From contig JAEUJY010000086.1 of NCBI GenBank assembly GCA_016794525.1, forward strand, positions 1 through 34,439: a stretch of 34,439 bases of DNA, written 5' to 3'. The position numbers and the translations under genes are program-made. Numbering within the stretch: position 1 is the first letter of the stretch; each line of letters starts with the position of its first letter. Origin of the DNA: Myxococcales bacterium (GTDB taxonomy: Bacteria; Myxococcota_A; Polyangia; Haliangiales; Haliangiaceae). The notes below the pieces were generated by a model. It did no database searches and was not told where the DNA came from. It saw nothing but the letters and a program-made list of their open reading frames with translations. This document shows positions 10,069 to 16,674 of the stretch, in pieces.

Positions 10069-11171
10069 ACGGCGTGCTCGAGAGCAGCCGGCTGATCGTC
10101 ACCGTCGGCACCGGCGGCGTCGGCAAGACGACGATCGCCGCGGCGCTGGGGATCGCGGCGGCGCGGCGCGGCCGCCGCGCGCTCGTGCTGACGATCGATC
10201 CGGCCCGGGCGCTGGCCGGCGCGCTCGGGCTCACCGGCCTGGCCGCCGAGGGCGAGCCGGTGCCCGCGGCCGCGCTGGCCGCCGCCGGGCTGCGCCTGCC
10301 GACGACGCTCGACGCGGCGATGCTCGATCAGCGCGCGGCGTGGGACGCCTTCGTGCGGCGCCACGCGCCGACCCCGGCCCACGCGGCGGCGCTCCTCGGC
10401 AACCGCATCTACCAGGCGCTGTCGACGTCGTTCGCCGGCGCGACCGAGTACATGGCGCTCGAGGAGATGAGCCGCCACGTCGACAGCGGCCGCTACGATC
10501 TGGTGATCGTCGACACCCCGCCCGCGGCCCACGCGCTCGACTTCATCAGCGCGCCCGATCGCATCGCGCCGCTGGTCGAGCGCGGCGTCGTGGCCGCGTT
10601 GGCGCGGCCGGCGGGCGCCGCCGGCGCCCTGGCGCGGTTCGTCGCCCGCCGGATCGAGGGCGCGACCGGCGGGCGCACGCTGGGCGAGCTGGCCACGTTC
10701 TTCGCCGCGCTCGAGGCGCTGGTCGACGCCGCCGCCGCCCGCGCCCGCCACGCCCGCGCGATGCTGCGCGCCCCGGGCACCGCGTTCGTGCTGGTGGCCG
10801 CGCCGCGCGCGTCGCTCCTCGCCGAGACCGGCGCGCTGGCCGCGCAGCTCGCCGCCGCGGCGGCCCCGCTCGCGGCGGTGATCGTCAACCGCGCGCAGCC
10901 GCCGGTCGATGGCGCGCTGGCCGTGGCGCCGACCCTGGACGCGATCGCCGACCCGGGCGCGCGCGCGTGGCTGACCGCCGCCTGGGACGACGCGGTGGCG
11001 GCGACCGCGGCCGAGCGCGCCGCGCTGGCGCGCCTGGCCGAGGTGGTGCCCGCGGCGCTGCCGGTGGTCGCGGTGACCGAGCTGCCCCGCGATCTGCTGC
11101 CGCTGCGCGCGGTCGGTGCGATCTCCGATCAGCTCGTCGCGACGCCGAGCGTCATGGCGATCCGCCCGTGA
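10065..11171 (+). CDS. Get3/ArsA-like ATPase, second of a tandem pair; atypical Walker A
   Basis: The 368-residue product opens with LIVTVGTGGVGKTTIAAALG. The P-loop lysine and threonine are present, but the signature lysine of the deviant Walker A (GKGGVGK) is replaced by threonine (GTGGVGK). Downstream are LVLTIDPARALAGALG, matching the DPA switch of ArsA/Get3, then ATEYMALEEMSRHVDSGRYDLVIVDTPPAAHALDFISAP with the DTPP(A)xH switch II, and AVIVNR. It is clearly a member of the anion-transporting ATPase family. The GTG start at 10065 overlaps the preceding stop by four bases. The pairing of one canonical and one altered P-loop suggests an asymmetric heterodimer, in which the first protein supplies the signature lysine in trans (inference). 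The divergent lipid/isoprenoid operon hints at a membrane-related role. Confidence 0.88.
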   Translation: MNGVLESSRLIVTVGTGGVGKTTIAAALGIAAARRGRRALVLTIDPARALAGALGLTGLAAEGEPVPAAALAAAGLRLPTTLDAAMLDQRAAWDAFVRRHAPTPAHAAALLGNRIYQALSTSFAGATEYMALEEMSRHVDSGRYDLVIVDTPPAAHALDFISAPDRIAPLVERGVVAALARPAGAAGALARFVARRIEGATGGRTLGELATFFAALEALVDAAAARARHARAMLRAPGTAFVLVAAPRASLLAETGALAAQLAAAAAPLAAVIVNRAQPPVDGALAVAPTLDAIADPGARAWLTAAWDDAVAATAAERAALARLAEVVPAALPVVAVTELPRDLLPLRAVGAISDQLVATPSVMAIRP

Positions 11172-11273
11172 TCACTCGTGCGCGTCGCGCGCGTTGGTAT
11201 GCGCGATCGCATGTGCGCGCGGGGGGCGATTCCTCGACGAGGATCGCGGCGCGGGCTGCGACAAACTTTCCAG

Positions 11274-11302
11274 TTGCCAGCGCCGATCGGCGGGCGTAGG
11301 TT
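11274..11302 (+). promoter_or_regulatory. Sigma70-type promoter ahead of the hairpin-rich region
   Basis: TTGCCA at 11274-11279 and TAGGTT at 11297-11302 are separated by 17 bases, placing the transcript start near 11309. No coding frame follows closely. The promoter could drive a non-coding RNA or a long leader of the homogentisate dioxygenase gene. The spacer contains the palindrome GCCGATCGGC. Confidence 0.5.
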
Positions 11303-11304
11303 GA

Positions 11305-11328
11305 GAAACGAGAGACGGGAAACGAGAG
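11305..11328 (+). repeat. Direct repeat of GAAACGAGAG
   Basis: GAAACGAGAG occurs at 11305-11314 and again at 11319-11328, a 14-base period right at the predicted transcript start. It could be a paired operator site or part of an RNA fold. Confidence 0.6.
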
Positions 11329-11530
11329 CGACGCAACCCCTTCTGGAGGTACTGCGACGAAGCATTCTCGGCATCCACGCGCCAGGCACGGTTTCCAGGC
11401 GTGAAACCCAATTGGTCCCCGGACTTCGGTCGGGACCACGTTACTGGGTCGTGTCCCAGCACGCGGCGCGCGGTGGTAAGGCCGCGCGACCCGGATCCGC
11501 CTCCTGGCCAGTCACGCACGCGTATCGGTC

Positions 11531-11576
11531 GAAGGTAACTGCGAAGTCACTGTGAAGGTAACTGCGGAGTCACTGC
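11531..11576 (+). repeat. Two imperfect 23-bp tandem repeats
   Basis: Two adjacent 23-base units, 11531-11553 and 11554-11576, both begin GAAGGTAACTGCG and contain AGTCACTG. They differ at two positions. They lie in the gene-free stretch just before a long hairpin and may be protein-binding sites or part of an RNA. Confidence 0.75.
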
Positions 11577-11579
11577 GAA

Positions 11580-11635
11580 CGAAAAGCGAAGCGTCGGATG
11601 AGATGGCGGGTTGACCCCCGCCTTCTCGCTTTTCG
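11580..11635 (+). terminator. Long nested hairpin, terminator-like or RNA 3' domain
   Basis: CGAAAAGCGA (11580-11589) pairs perfectly with TCGCTTTTCG (11626-11635). Inside it GGCGGG (11605-11610) pairs with CCCGCC (11617-11622). No long T-run follows, so termination is uncertain. The outer arms, rich in A and T, are unusual for this DNA and argue for a selected structure. Confidence 0.5.
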
Positions 11636-11681
11636 GCCCCGTCCTTCCTGACGCCGCCGCCCCCGTGGCATCGTCCGCGCC

Positions 11682-12836
11682 ATGCTCGATCGCATCGTCA
11701 TGGGCGAGGTGCCGGCCAAGCACCACATCCAGCTGCGCGGCGCCGACGGCGCGCTCCGCTACGAGGAGTGCTTCACCCGCGACGGCTTCGACGGCCCGTT
11801 CACGATCCTCTACCACCTCGGCCGGCCGCACCTGCAGCAGCCCGAGGTCGTCGGCCACGGCTGGACCGCGCCGACCATCGACGACGGCCGCGCGCTGGCC
11901 AAGCGGCACTACCTCTCGGGCATGATCGCGCGGACCGGCGGCGCGCCGGTCGACGCGTTCGTGCCGATGCTGCACAACCCCGACCTGGTGTGCGGCGTGG
12001 CGTTCCCCGACGCGCCCGATCCGGTCTACGTCGCCAACGCCGACGGCGACACGCTGATCTACGTCCACGCCGGCGGCGGCACGCTGATCACGCCGCTGGG
12101 CGACCTGACCTTCGGCCCGGGCGACTACGTCTGCATCCCGCGCGCGATCCAGCACCGGCTGGTGCCGTCGAGCGCGCCGCAGCACTGGCTGTGGTTCGAG
12201 CTCGACGACGTGCACCTGCTCAAGCAGTGGCGCAACGGCGTCGGGCAGCTGCGGATGGACGCGCCGTACTGCCACCGCGACTTCCGCCGCCCGGTGCTCG
12301 GCGCGCCGCGCGACGAGGGCATCCGGCGGCTGGTGGTCAAGCGCGGCGGGCGCTGGCACGGCTTCGCGCTCGACGCGTCGCCGCTCGACGTCGTCGGCTG
12401 GGACGGCAGCGTCTACCCGTGGGTGTTCCCGATCCGCGCGTTCCAGCCGCGCGTCTCGTCGGTGCACCTGCCGCCGACCTGGCACGGCACGTTCGGCGCG
12501 CGCGGCGCGCTGGTGTGCTCGTTCGTGCCGCGGCTGGTCGACTTCCACCCCGACGCGATCCCGTGCCCGTACCCGCACAGCTCGCCGTCGTGCGACGAGC
12601 TGATCTTCTACTGCGACGGCAACTTCACCTCGCGGCGCGGCGTCGGCCCCGGCAGCATCTCGCACCACCCGGCCGGCATCCCCCACGGCCCGCACCCCGG
12701 CAGCTACGAGAAGTCGATCGGCGCCACCCGCACCGACGAGCTGGCGGTGATGGTCGACACCTTCAAGCCGCTGGCGGCCACCGCGGCGGCGCGCGCCGTC
12801 GAGGATCCGGGCTACATGGCGTCGTTCCTCGGGTGA
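11682..12836 (+). CDS. hmgA: Homogentisate 1,2-dioxygenase
   Basis: The 384-residue cupin-type iron(II) dioxygenase opens the aromatic ring of homogentisate to maleylacetoacetate in tyrosine/phenylalanine breakdown. It begins MLDRIVMGEVPAKHHIQLR, matching the conserved start (VGE-P-K-H-x-Q-R) of the family. The central YVHAGGGTL and TPLGDLTFGPGDYVCIPRA show the first cupin fold. The iron site lies in PHSSPSCDELIFY (H299, E306) and in HHPAGIPHGPHPG (H335 or H338). It is shorter than the human enzyme (445) and resembles the compact form found in actinobacteria and myxobacteria. No fumarylacetoacetase or 4-hydroxyphenylpyruvate dioxygenase lies next to it. No Shine-Dalgarno sequence is evident; a weak CATCGT box seven bases before the ATG may indicate a leaderless message. 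The hairpin at its stop probably ends transcription. Confidence 0.9.
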   Translation: MLDRIVMGEVPAKHHIQLRGADGALRYEECFTRDGFDGPFTILYHLGRPHLQQPEVVGHGWTAPTIDDGRALAKRHYLSGMIARTGGAPVDAFVPMLHNPDLVCGVAFPDAPDPVYVANADGDTLIYVHAGGGTLITPLGDLTFGPGDYVCIPRAIQHRLVPSSAPQHWLWFELDDVHLLKQWRNGVGQLRMDAPYCHRDFRRPVLGAPRDEGIRRLVVKRGGRWHGFALDASPLDVVGWDGSVYPWVFPIRAFQPRVSSVHLPPTWHGTFGARGALVCSFVPRLVDFHPDAIPCPYPHSSPSCDELIFYCDGNFTSRRGVGPGSISHHPAGIPHGPHPGSYEKSIGATRTDELAVMVDTFKPLAATAAARAVEDPGYMASFLG

Positions 12837-12868
12837 GCAACGCCTGCTCACCCGGCGCGCGGTGAGCA
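12831..12868 (+). terminator. Overlapping alternative hairpins at the hmgA stop
   Basis: GGGTGAGCA (12831-12839, containing the hmgA stop) pairs perfectly with TGCTCACCC (12845-12853). The same middle arm can instead pair as TGCTCACC (12845-12852) with GGTGAGCA (12861-12868). The two structures exclude each other. No T-run follows, so this may be a factor-assisted terminator or a switch. Confidence 0.55.
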
Positions 12869-12946
12869 GAACCTACGCGCGCGCGGCCCACGCGCCGCGC
12901 CCCGCGCGCGATCCGCGGTGGCACGGGCGGTGCTCAGGCGGCGGGC

Positions 12947-14479
12947 ATGACCCGACCTCGGCTCGCTCACCTCGCCCTGTCCACCTCCGTGCTCGCCGCG
13001 CTCGCCGCGGCGTGCGTCGACGCGCCCGACGACGCCCCCGACGACGACCTCGCCGTCGACGAGGCGGCGCTCACCGGCACCGCCACCACCGCGCGCCCGG
13101 CGATCGGTCGGGTCCACCGCGACGGCACGGCCGCGAGCTGCGCCGCCACGTTGATCGCGCCGACGATGATCGTCACCGGCGACGGCTGCATCGGCGGCCG
13201 CACCAGCGCGACCCCGTTCGCCGGCAGCACCTTCCACTTCGTCGACGCCAGCGGCGTGCGCCGGCTGGTGCGGGTGGCCGAGGTCGCCGGCTTCCACCAG
13301 CTGGCGTTCGGCCGCCTCGAGACCGAGATCCCGCCCGGCCAGGCCACGCCGCTGGCGTTCGCGGTGACGCCGCCGCGCGCCGGCGCCCAGGTCAGCGCGT
13401 TCGGCTGGCTCGCCGCCGACGTCACCCAGAAGCGCGTGCAGACGTTCTTCGACGACGGCGTCGAGGCCACCTCGCCGATCACCTTCGAGGCCAACGACGT
13501 CGGCGCGCCGCACGTCCACGGCGCCGCCGCCGGCACCAGCGACGTGTGGGGCGTGGCGGTGCCGGGCGGCCAGCCCTTCGCCAAGCACGTGATGGCGTAC
13601 CAGCGCCACCTCGACGGCCTGCTGGCCTGGTGGCTGGGCTCGGGCACCGAGGGCGTCGATCGGCCGGGCATGGACTACGCGTCGTTCTCCGCGAGCCCGT
13701 TCGCGACGACGATGTACGAGTGCGACGCGCGCTGCCGCGCCGACGATCGCTGCCGCGCGTGGGCGCTGTCGACCGCCGCCAACCGCTGCTATCTCAAGGA
13801 CGGCGTGCCGCCGGCGCGCGCCGCCGCGGGCATCACGTCCGGGCTCGGGCCGCGCACGGTCGCCGCGCGCTTCGACGGCCACGACCTGACCTCGCTGACC
13901 GTCGCGCGCGTCGAGCAGTGCCAGCACGCGTGCGGCGCCACCGCGCAGTGCGCGGCCTACACCTGGGAGCGCTCGACCGGGTTCTGCGTGCTGAAGGGCG
14001 CGATCGGCCCGCGGCTGGCCTGCGGCACCTGCGAGTCGGGCCACGTCGATCGCGGCGCCACCGGGTACGACCGCCCGGGCAGCGACTACGCGTTCGACAC
14101 CGTCGCCGATCGCGCGGCGTGCACCCGGCTGTGCGCCGAGGACGCGCGCTGCCTGGCCTACACGTTCGTCGCCAGCAACCACGGCTGCTGGCGCAAGGAC
14201 GGCGTGCCGTGGCCGGTCGCCGCCACCGGCATGACGTCGGCGCGGCGGATGGGGCTGCGCTACGACACCGACTTCCCCGGCAACGACTACCGCACCTTCA
14301 CCACCACCGCGGCCGACCCGGCGTCGACCTGCCAGGCGACCTGCGCGCGCGAGGCGTCGTGCAAGGCGTGGGCGCTGTCGGAGGCCGGGAGCTCGACCTG
14401 CCACCTCAAGTCGGCCATCGCCGCGCCGGCGTTCAAGCGCGGCGTCGTGGCCGGCCTGAAGGGCGTCGAGTTCGATTGA
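12947..14479 (+). CDS. Secreted lipoprotein-like protein: inactive trypsin-like domain plus four PAN/Apple modules
   Basis: The 510-residue product starts with an export signal ending in AALAAAC (C23, a plausible lipidation site with a weak lipobox), followed by an acidic linker. Residues 45-225 resemble a chymotrypsin-fold protease (AATLIAPTMIVTGDGC is the counterpart of GTLI-x-P-x-x-VLTAAHC). The catalytic His is missing and the GDSGG serine loop reads GAAAGTSDVWG, so it should be inactive. Residues 233-505 hold four cysteine-paired PAN/Apple modules, beginning near 237 (VDRPGMDYASF), 308, 374 (YDRPGSDYAF) and 440 (TDFPGNDYRTF). Each has a C-x3-C-x4-C-x(A/AW) core. PAN modules bind proteins or carbohydrates, so an adhesion or scaffold role is likely (inference). 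ATG at 12947 gives the complete signal peptide; the Shine-Dalgarno sequence is weak. Confidence 0.85.
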   Translation: MTRPRLAHLALSTSVLAALAAACVDAPDDAPDDDLAVDEAALTGTATTARPAIGRVHRDGTAASCAATLIAPTMIVTGDGCIGGRTSATPFAGSTFHFVDASGVRRLVRVAEVAGFHQLAFGRLETEIPPGQATPLAFAVTPPRAGAQVSAFGWLAADVTQKRVQTFFDDGVEATSPITFEANDVGAPHVHGAAAGTSDVWGVAVPGGQPFAKHVMAYQRHLDGLLAWWLGSGTEGVDRPGMDYASFSASPFATTMYECDARCRADDRCRAWALSTAANRCYLKDGVPPARAAAGITSGLGPRTVAARFDGHDLTSLTVARVEQCQHACGATAQCAAYTWERSTGFCVLKGAIGPRLACGTCESGHVDRGATGYDRPGSDYAFDTVADRAACTRLCAEDARCLAYTFVASNHGCWRKDGVPWPVAATGMTSARRMGLRYDTDFPGNDYRTFTTTAADPASTCQATCAREASCKAWALSEAGSSTCHLKSAIAAPAFKRGVVAGLKGVEFD

Positions 14480-14654
14480 GGCGGAGCCGCCGCTCGATGA
14501 CGCGCTGCGTGGCCACTCGAGTAGGCGTGGACTCGGCCCCCAGGGGCGACGCCAGTCACCACCCTCGCTGCGCCGCGGCGATCGTGGTTTCGGTCGGTTA
14601 GCCGGGGCGATCGCATGTAGGTGAGTGGCGCTCTTCTTGCTGAACCGGGGTTCC

Positions 14655-16304
14655 ATGCAGAGCCGCCTGGTCGCCGTCGCCTCGCTCCTGGTCCCGGTCG
14701 TCGGACTCGCCGCTTGCGCCAACGACGTGGGGTCGCGCCCGGAGCCGCCGGCCTTGACCATCGAGTCCCCGGCCCGCGGCACGATGCGCGAGGGCCTGAC
14801 CTCGGTCGAGGTGATCGGCACGGTCGGCGAGAGCGCCACCGGCAGCGCCGCCGCCAGCGTGACCGTCAACGGCATCGACGCGCCCCTGGCCGCCGACGGC
14901 TCGTTCCGCGTGACCGTCCCGGTCCACGGCGGCACCAACCTGATCTCGACCACCGCGATGTCGGCCGACGGCGGCCGCGCCGACGACATGCGCGGCGTGC
15001 TGACCGGCACGTTCCGCCCCGCCACCGCGACGGTCGAGAACGCCATCGCCGCGCAGCTGTCGACCCAGGCGTTCGACGTGCTGGGCAACACCGCCGAGAC
15101 GCTGATCGCCCAGACCGACCTGAACATGCTGGTGATGCCGTACAACCCGGTCATCGCCAAGGGCCTGAGCAACGGCCAGGAGGACTGCCTGTACGGCAAG
15201 GTCTCGGTGCGCCAGGGCCTGGACCTCGACCACGCCGACATCGCGCTGGTGCCCGGCGACGCCGGCCTCGCGCTCGACACGACGCTGCACCAGCTCTACA
15301 TCCCGCTCCACGCCCGCTACGCCGCCGCCTGCCTCGACGGCGACACCGACATCACGATCAGCGCGACCACCGCCCGCCTGCGCGGCACCGTCGCGGTCAC
15401 CGTCAACGCCGGCCGCTTCGACGTCGAGCTGGTCAACCCGACCGTCACGTTCACCGGCTTCGACGTCGACGCCTCGGGCCTGCCCGGCGCGGTCATCTCG
15501 CTGCTCGACCTCGACAACGAGATCCGCAACGTGCTGGCCAGCCAGATGGAGAAGTTCATCGGCCCGATGGTCCGCGACACCGTCGCCGGCATCCACATCG
15601 GCCCGCAGACCGTGTCGGTGCTGGGCAAGGACCTCACCGCCGAGGTCGCGGCCGCCGGCATCGGCTTCGACAGCGCCGGCGCCGAGATGGTGCTCGACGC
15701 CAAGCTGACCGTCGCCGGCGGCAGCCACGGCTTCCTGTTCACCGACGACCAGGCCCCGCCGGCGCGCGGCGCGGCCGGGTTCCAGCTGGCGGTCGCCGAC
15801 GACGCGCTCAACCAGGTGATGTCGAACTTCTGGAGCGCCGGCGGCCTCGACCAGACCCTGGCCCAGCAGGCCGGCATCTACGACTCGATCCGCCTCGAGG
15901 CGCTCCTGCCGCCGGTGATCAGCGCCGGCGAGGGCGGCGCGCTCAAGGTCACGATGCCCGACCTGATCGTCCACCTGATGGCCGGCGAGGTCGAGGCGAC
16001 GACGCTGGCGATGAACGTCGAGATGGAGGTGCAGGTCGCGCCGCACCCGGGCGGCGCCACCAACATCGCGTCGGTGACGATCGCGACCCCGACGATCCAC
16101 GCCGACGTGCTCGCCGACGTGACCGGCGTGCCGGCCCAGGGCATCGAGTCGGTGATGCCGGCGCTGGTCACCAACATGCTCGGCACGTTCACCCCGCTCC
16201 TCGCGGCGGTGCCGCTGCCGGCGCTGCCGGGCGGGCTGCGCGCCTCGAGCCTGCGGGTCGGCACCGCGCAGAGCTACCTCGTCGTGAACGGCAATCTGGA
16301 ATAG
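14655..16304 (+). CDS. Lipoprotein with Ig-like domain and BPI/LBP-like (TULIP) lipid-binding fold
   Basis: The 549-residue product starts MQSRLVAVASLLVPVVGLAAC, a lipoprotein signal with lipobox LAAC (C21). I chose ATG at 14655 rather than the in-frame GTG at 14625 because it gives this clean signal. Residues 34-122 look like a beta-sandwich (ALTIESPARGTM ... VTVNGIDAPLAADGSFRVTV), the kind seen in bacterial surface proteins. Residues about 125-549 resemble the two-lobed BPI/LBP family: amphipathic strands, AGFQLAVADDALNQVMSNFW at 374-393 starting the second lobe, VTMPDLIVHLM, and the closing PLPALPGGLRASSLRV with YLVVNGNLE. TULIP proteins hold lipids in a hydrophobic tunnel, so an outer-membrane lipid carrier is a reasonable guess. 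The similarity is by eye and needs a profile or structure check. It stands alone, with 175 bases before it that show no clear promoter. Confidence 0.75.
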   Translation: MQSRLVAVASLLVPVVGLAACANDVGSRPEPPALTIESPARGTMREGLTSVEVIGTVGESATGSAAASVTVNGIDAPLAADGSFRVTVPVHGGTNLISTTAMSADGGRADDMRGVLTGTFRPATATVENAIAAQLSTQAFDVLGNTAETLIAQTDLNMLVMPYNPVIAKGLSNGQEDCLYGKVSVRQGLDLDHADIALVPGDAGLALDTTLHQLYIPLHARYAAACLDGDTDITISATTARLRGTVAVTVNAGRFDVELVNPTVTFTGFDVDASGLPGAVISLLDLDNEIRNVLASQMEKFIGPMVRDTVAGIHIGPQTVSVLGKDLTAEVAAAGIGFDSAGAEMVLDAKLTVAGGSHGFLFTDDQAPPARGAAGFQLAVADDALNQVMSNFWSAGGLDQTLAQQAGIYDSIRLEALLPPVISAGEGGALKVTMPDLIVHLMAGEVEATTLAMNVEMEVQVAPHPGGATNIASVTIATPTIHADVLADVTGVPAQGIESVMPALVTNMLGTFTPLLAAVPLPALPGGLRASSLRVGTAQSYLVVNGNLE

Positions 16305-16393
16305 CGGATACGCGCGGCGGCGGCGGAGACGGGGCCGAGACACGCAGTCAACGCATTGACAGCGTGTTGATCCGGACTGACGTGCATTTATCT

Positions 16394-16423
16394 TTGACGT
16401 GATGCGTCGCGGTCCCGTAGGCT
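16394..16423 (+). promoter_or_regulatory. Promoter of the branched-chain amino acid operon
   Basis: TTGACG (16394-16399) and TAGGCT (16418-16423) are 18 bases apart, a good high-GC sigma70-type match. The predicted transcript start (about 16427-16431) coincides with the leader-peptide start codons GTG 16431 and ATG 16434, so the leader is probably translated from a leaderless or near-leaderless message. A second option is TTGATC (16367-16372) with TATCTT (16389-16394), spacing 16. The inverted repeat GTCAA/TTGAC at 16347-16360 may be an operator. Confidence 0.6.
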
Positions 16424-16433
16424 GCGAAGCGTG

Positions 16434-16613
16434 ATGGACGCCGCCGATCATCAGCCCGCCGCGCCGCAGTCGTGCGGCGCCGCGCTCGACGGTGTCCTAC
16501 CCAAGCTGGCCCGCGCCCTGATCGGTCGCGGGCTTTTCATTTCGATTATTAGCGTCCTGCCGCTGCTGGTCGTCGTCGTCCTGGACGCGACCCGGTGCGG
16601 GCCGCCCAGCTGA
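16434..16613 (+). CDS. Branched-chain amino acid attenuation leader peptide
   Basis: A 59-residue frame (60 if the GTG at 16431 is used) ends 89 bases before ilvD. Its C-terminal third contains [17 protein letters not shown]: three Ile, five Val and five Leu codons in a short stretch, as in ilv leader peptides of enterobacteria. The three Ile codons are all ATT, which is rare here (ATC dominates), so they may sharpen stalling when charged tRNA-Ile falls. The N-terminal 40 residues are longer than in classical leaders and hold two hairpins: 16461-16480 (GCGCCGCA/TGCGGCGC, tetraloop GTCG) and 16509-16533. The antiterminator/terminator pair overlaps and follows the 3' end of this frame. The peptide is probably a sensor with no further function. 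The position before an all branched-chain operon makes the call strong. Confidence 0.85.
   Translation: MDAADHQPAAPQSCGAALDGVLPKLARALIGRGLFISIISVLPLLVVVVLDATRCGPPS
16509..16537 (+). promoter_or_regulatory. Hairpin with T-run inside the leader frame (pause or early terminator)
   Basis: GCCCGCG (16509-16515) pairs with CGCGGGC (16527-16533) and is directly followed by TTTT (16534-16537). A ribosome translating the leader would melt it; an untranslated leader would let it form. It may be a pause site synchronising polymerase and ribosome, or an early terminator when the leader is not translated. Confidence 0.6.
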
Positions 16614-16651
16614 CTCCGGTCACCCGGATCCCAGACTGGCCCCCGCACCGG
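16592..16651 (+). promoter_or_regulatory. Antiterminator hairpin of the ilv attenuator
   Basis: CCGGTGCGGG (16592-16601), inside the last codons of the leader, pairs perfectly over 10 bp with CCCGCACCGG (16642-16651). The 3' arm is the same sequence that forms the 5' arm of the terminator, so the two hairpins cannot coexist. A ribosome stalled at the Ile/Val/Leu codons upstream leaves the 5' arm free; a ribosome reaching the stop at 16611-16613 covers it. Confidence 0.75.
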
Positions 16652-16674
16652 AAGGTGACGGGGGCTTCGTCGTT
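16639..16674 (+). terminator. Attenuator terminator upstream of ilvD
   Basis: GCCCCCG (16639-16645) pairs with CGGGGGC (16659-16665). The stem continues as CACC (16646-16649) with GGTG (16654-16657), closed by a GGAA loop, with A16658 bulged. TTCGTCGTT follows, a partial T-rich tract. It lies between the leader stop and the ilvD ribosome binding site. Confidence 0.75.

Larger units (their letters stand above)
11309..11640 (+). ncRNA. Candidate structured non-coding RNA or long 5' leader (unidentified)
   Basis: Bases 11172-11681 contain no convincing gene: the short frames crossing this stretch lack start signals and recognisable content. Downstream of the promoter at 11274-11302 there are four consecutive stem-loops. 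The first is 11390-11408 (GGTTTC/GAAACC, 7-base loop). The second is 11414-11437 (GGTCCC..GAC/GTCGGGACC, TTCG tetraloop, 2-base bulge). The third is 11444-11459 (CTGGG/CCCAG) and the fourth is 11467-11488 (CGCGCGG/CCGCGCG). Then come a tandem repeat (11531-11576) and a nested long hairpin (11580-11635). The stretch is also less GC-rich than its neighbours. I could not match it to RNase P RNA, tmRNA, 6S, SRP RNA or a known riboswitch. It ends 42 bases before the homogentisate dioxygenase start, so a regulatory leader is equally possible. Confidence 0.35.

Noticed and set aside
11172-11570. Short frames of about 86 to 125 codons on both strands in the gene-free stretch
   Set aside because: No ribosome binding sites, no recognisable domains, low hydrophobic order, and they overlap one another; hairpins explain the sequence better.
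11309-11640. RNase P RNA, tmRNA, 6S RNA or GEMM/glycine riboswitch
   Set aside because: The universally conserved RNase P segments, a tRNA-like CCA end with peptide frame, the 6S bubble and the GEMM/glycine core motifs were looked for and not found.
11547-12851. A 434-codon frame antisense to hmgA
   Set aside because: The composition is shadow-like (Arg/Val/Asp repeats), while the plus-strand frame is an evident homogentisate dioxygenase.
14621-16402. Longer alternative frames over the TULIP lipoprotein, and GTG 14625 as its start
   Set aside because: Other frames lack a signal peptide and family features; ATG 14655 yields a clean lipobox, and the ten extra residues would spoil the signal.
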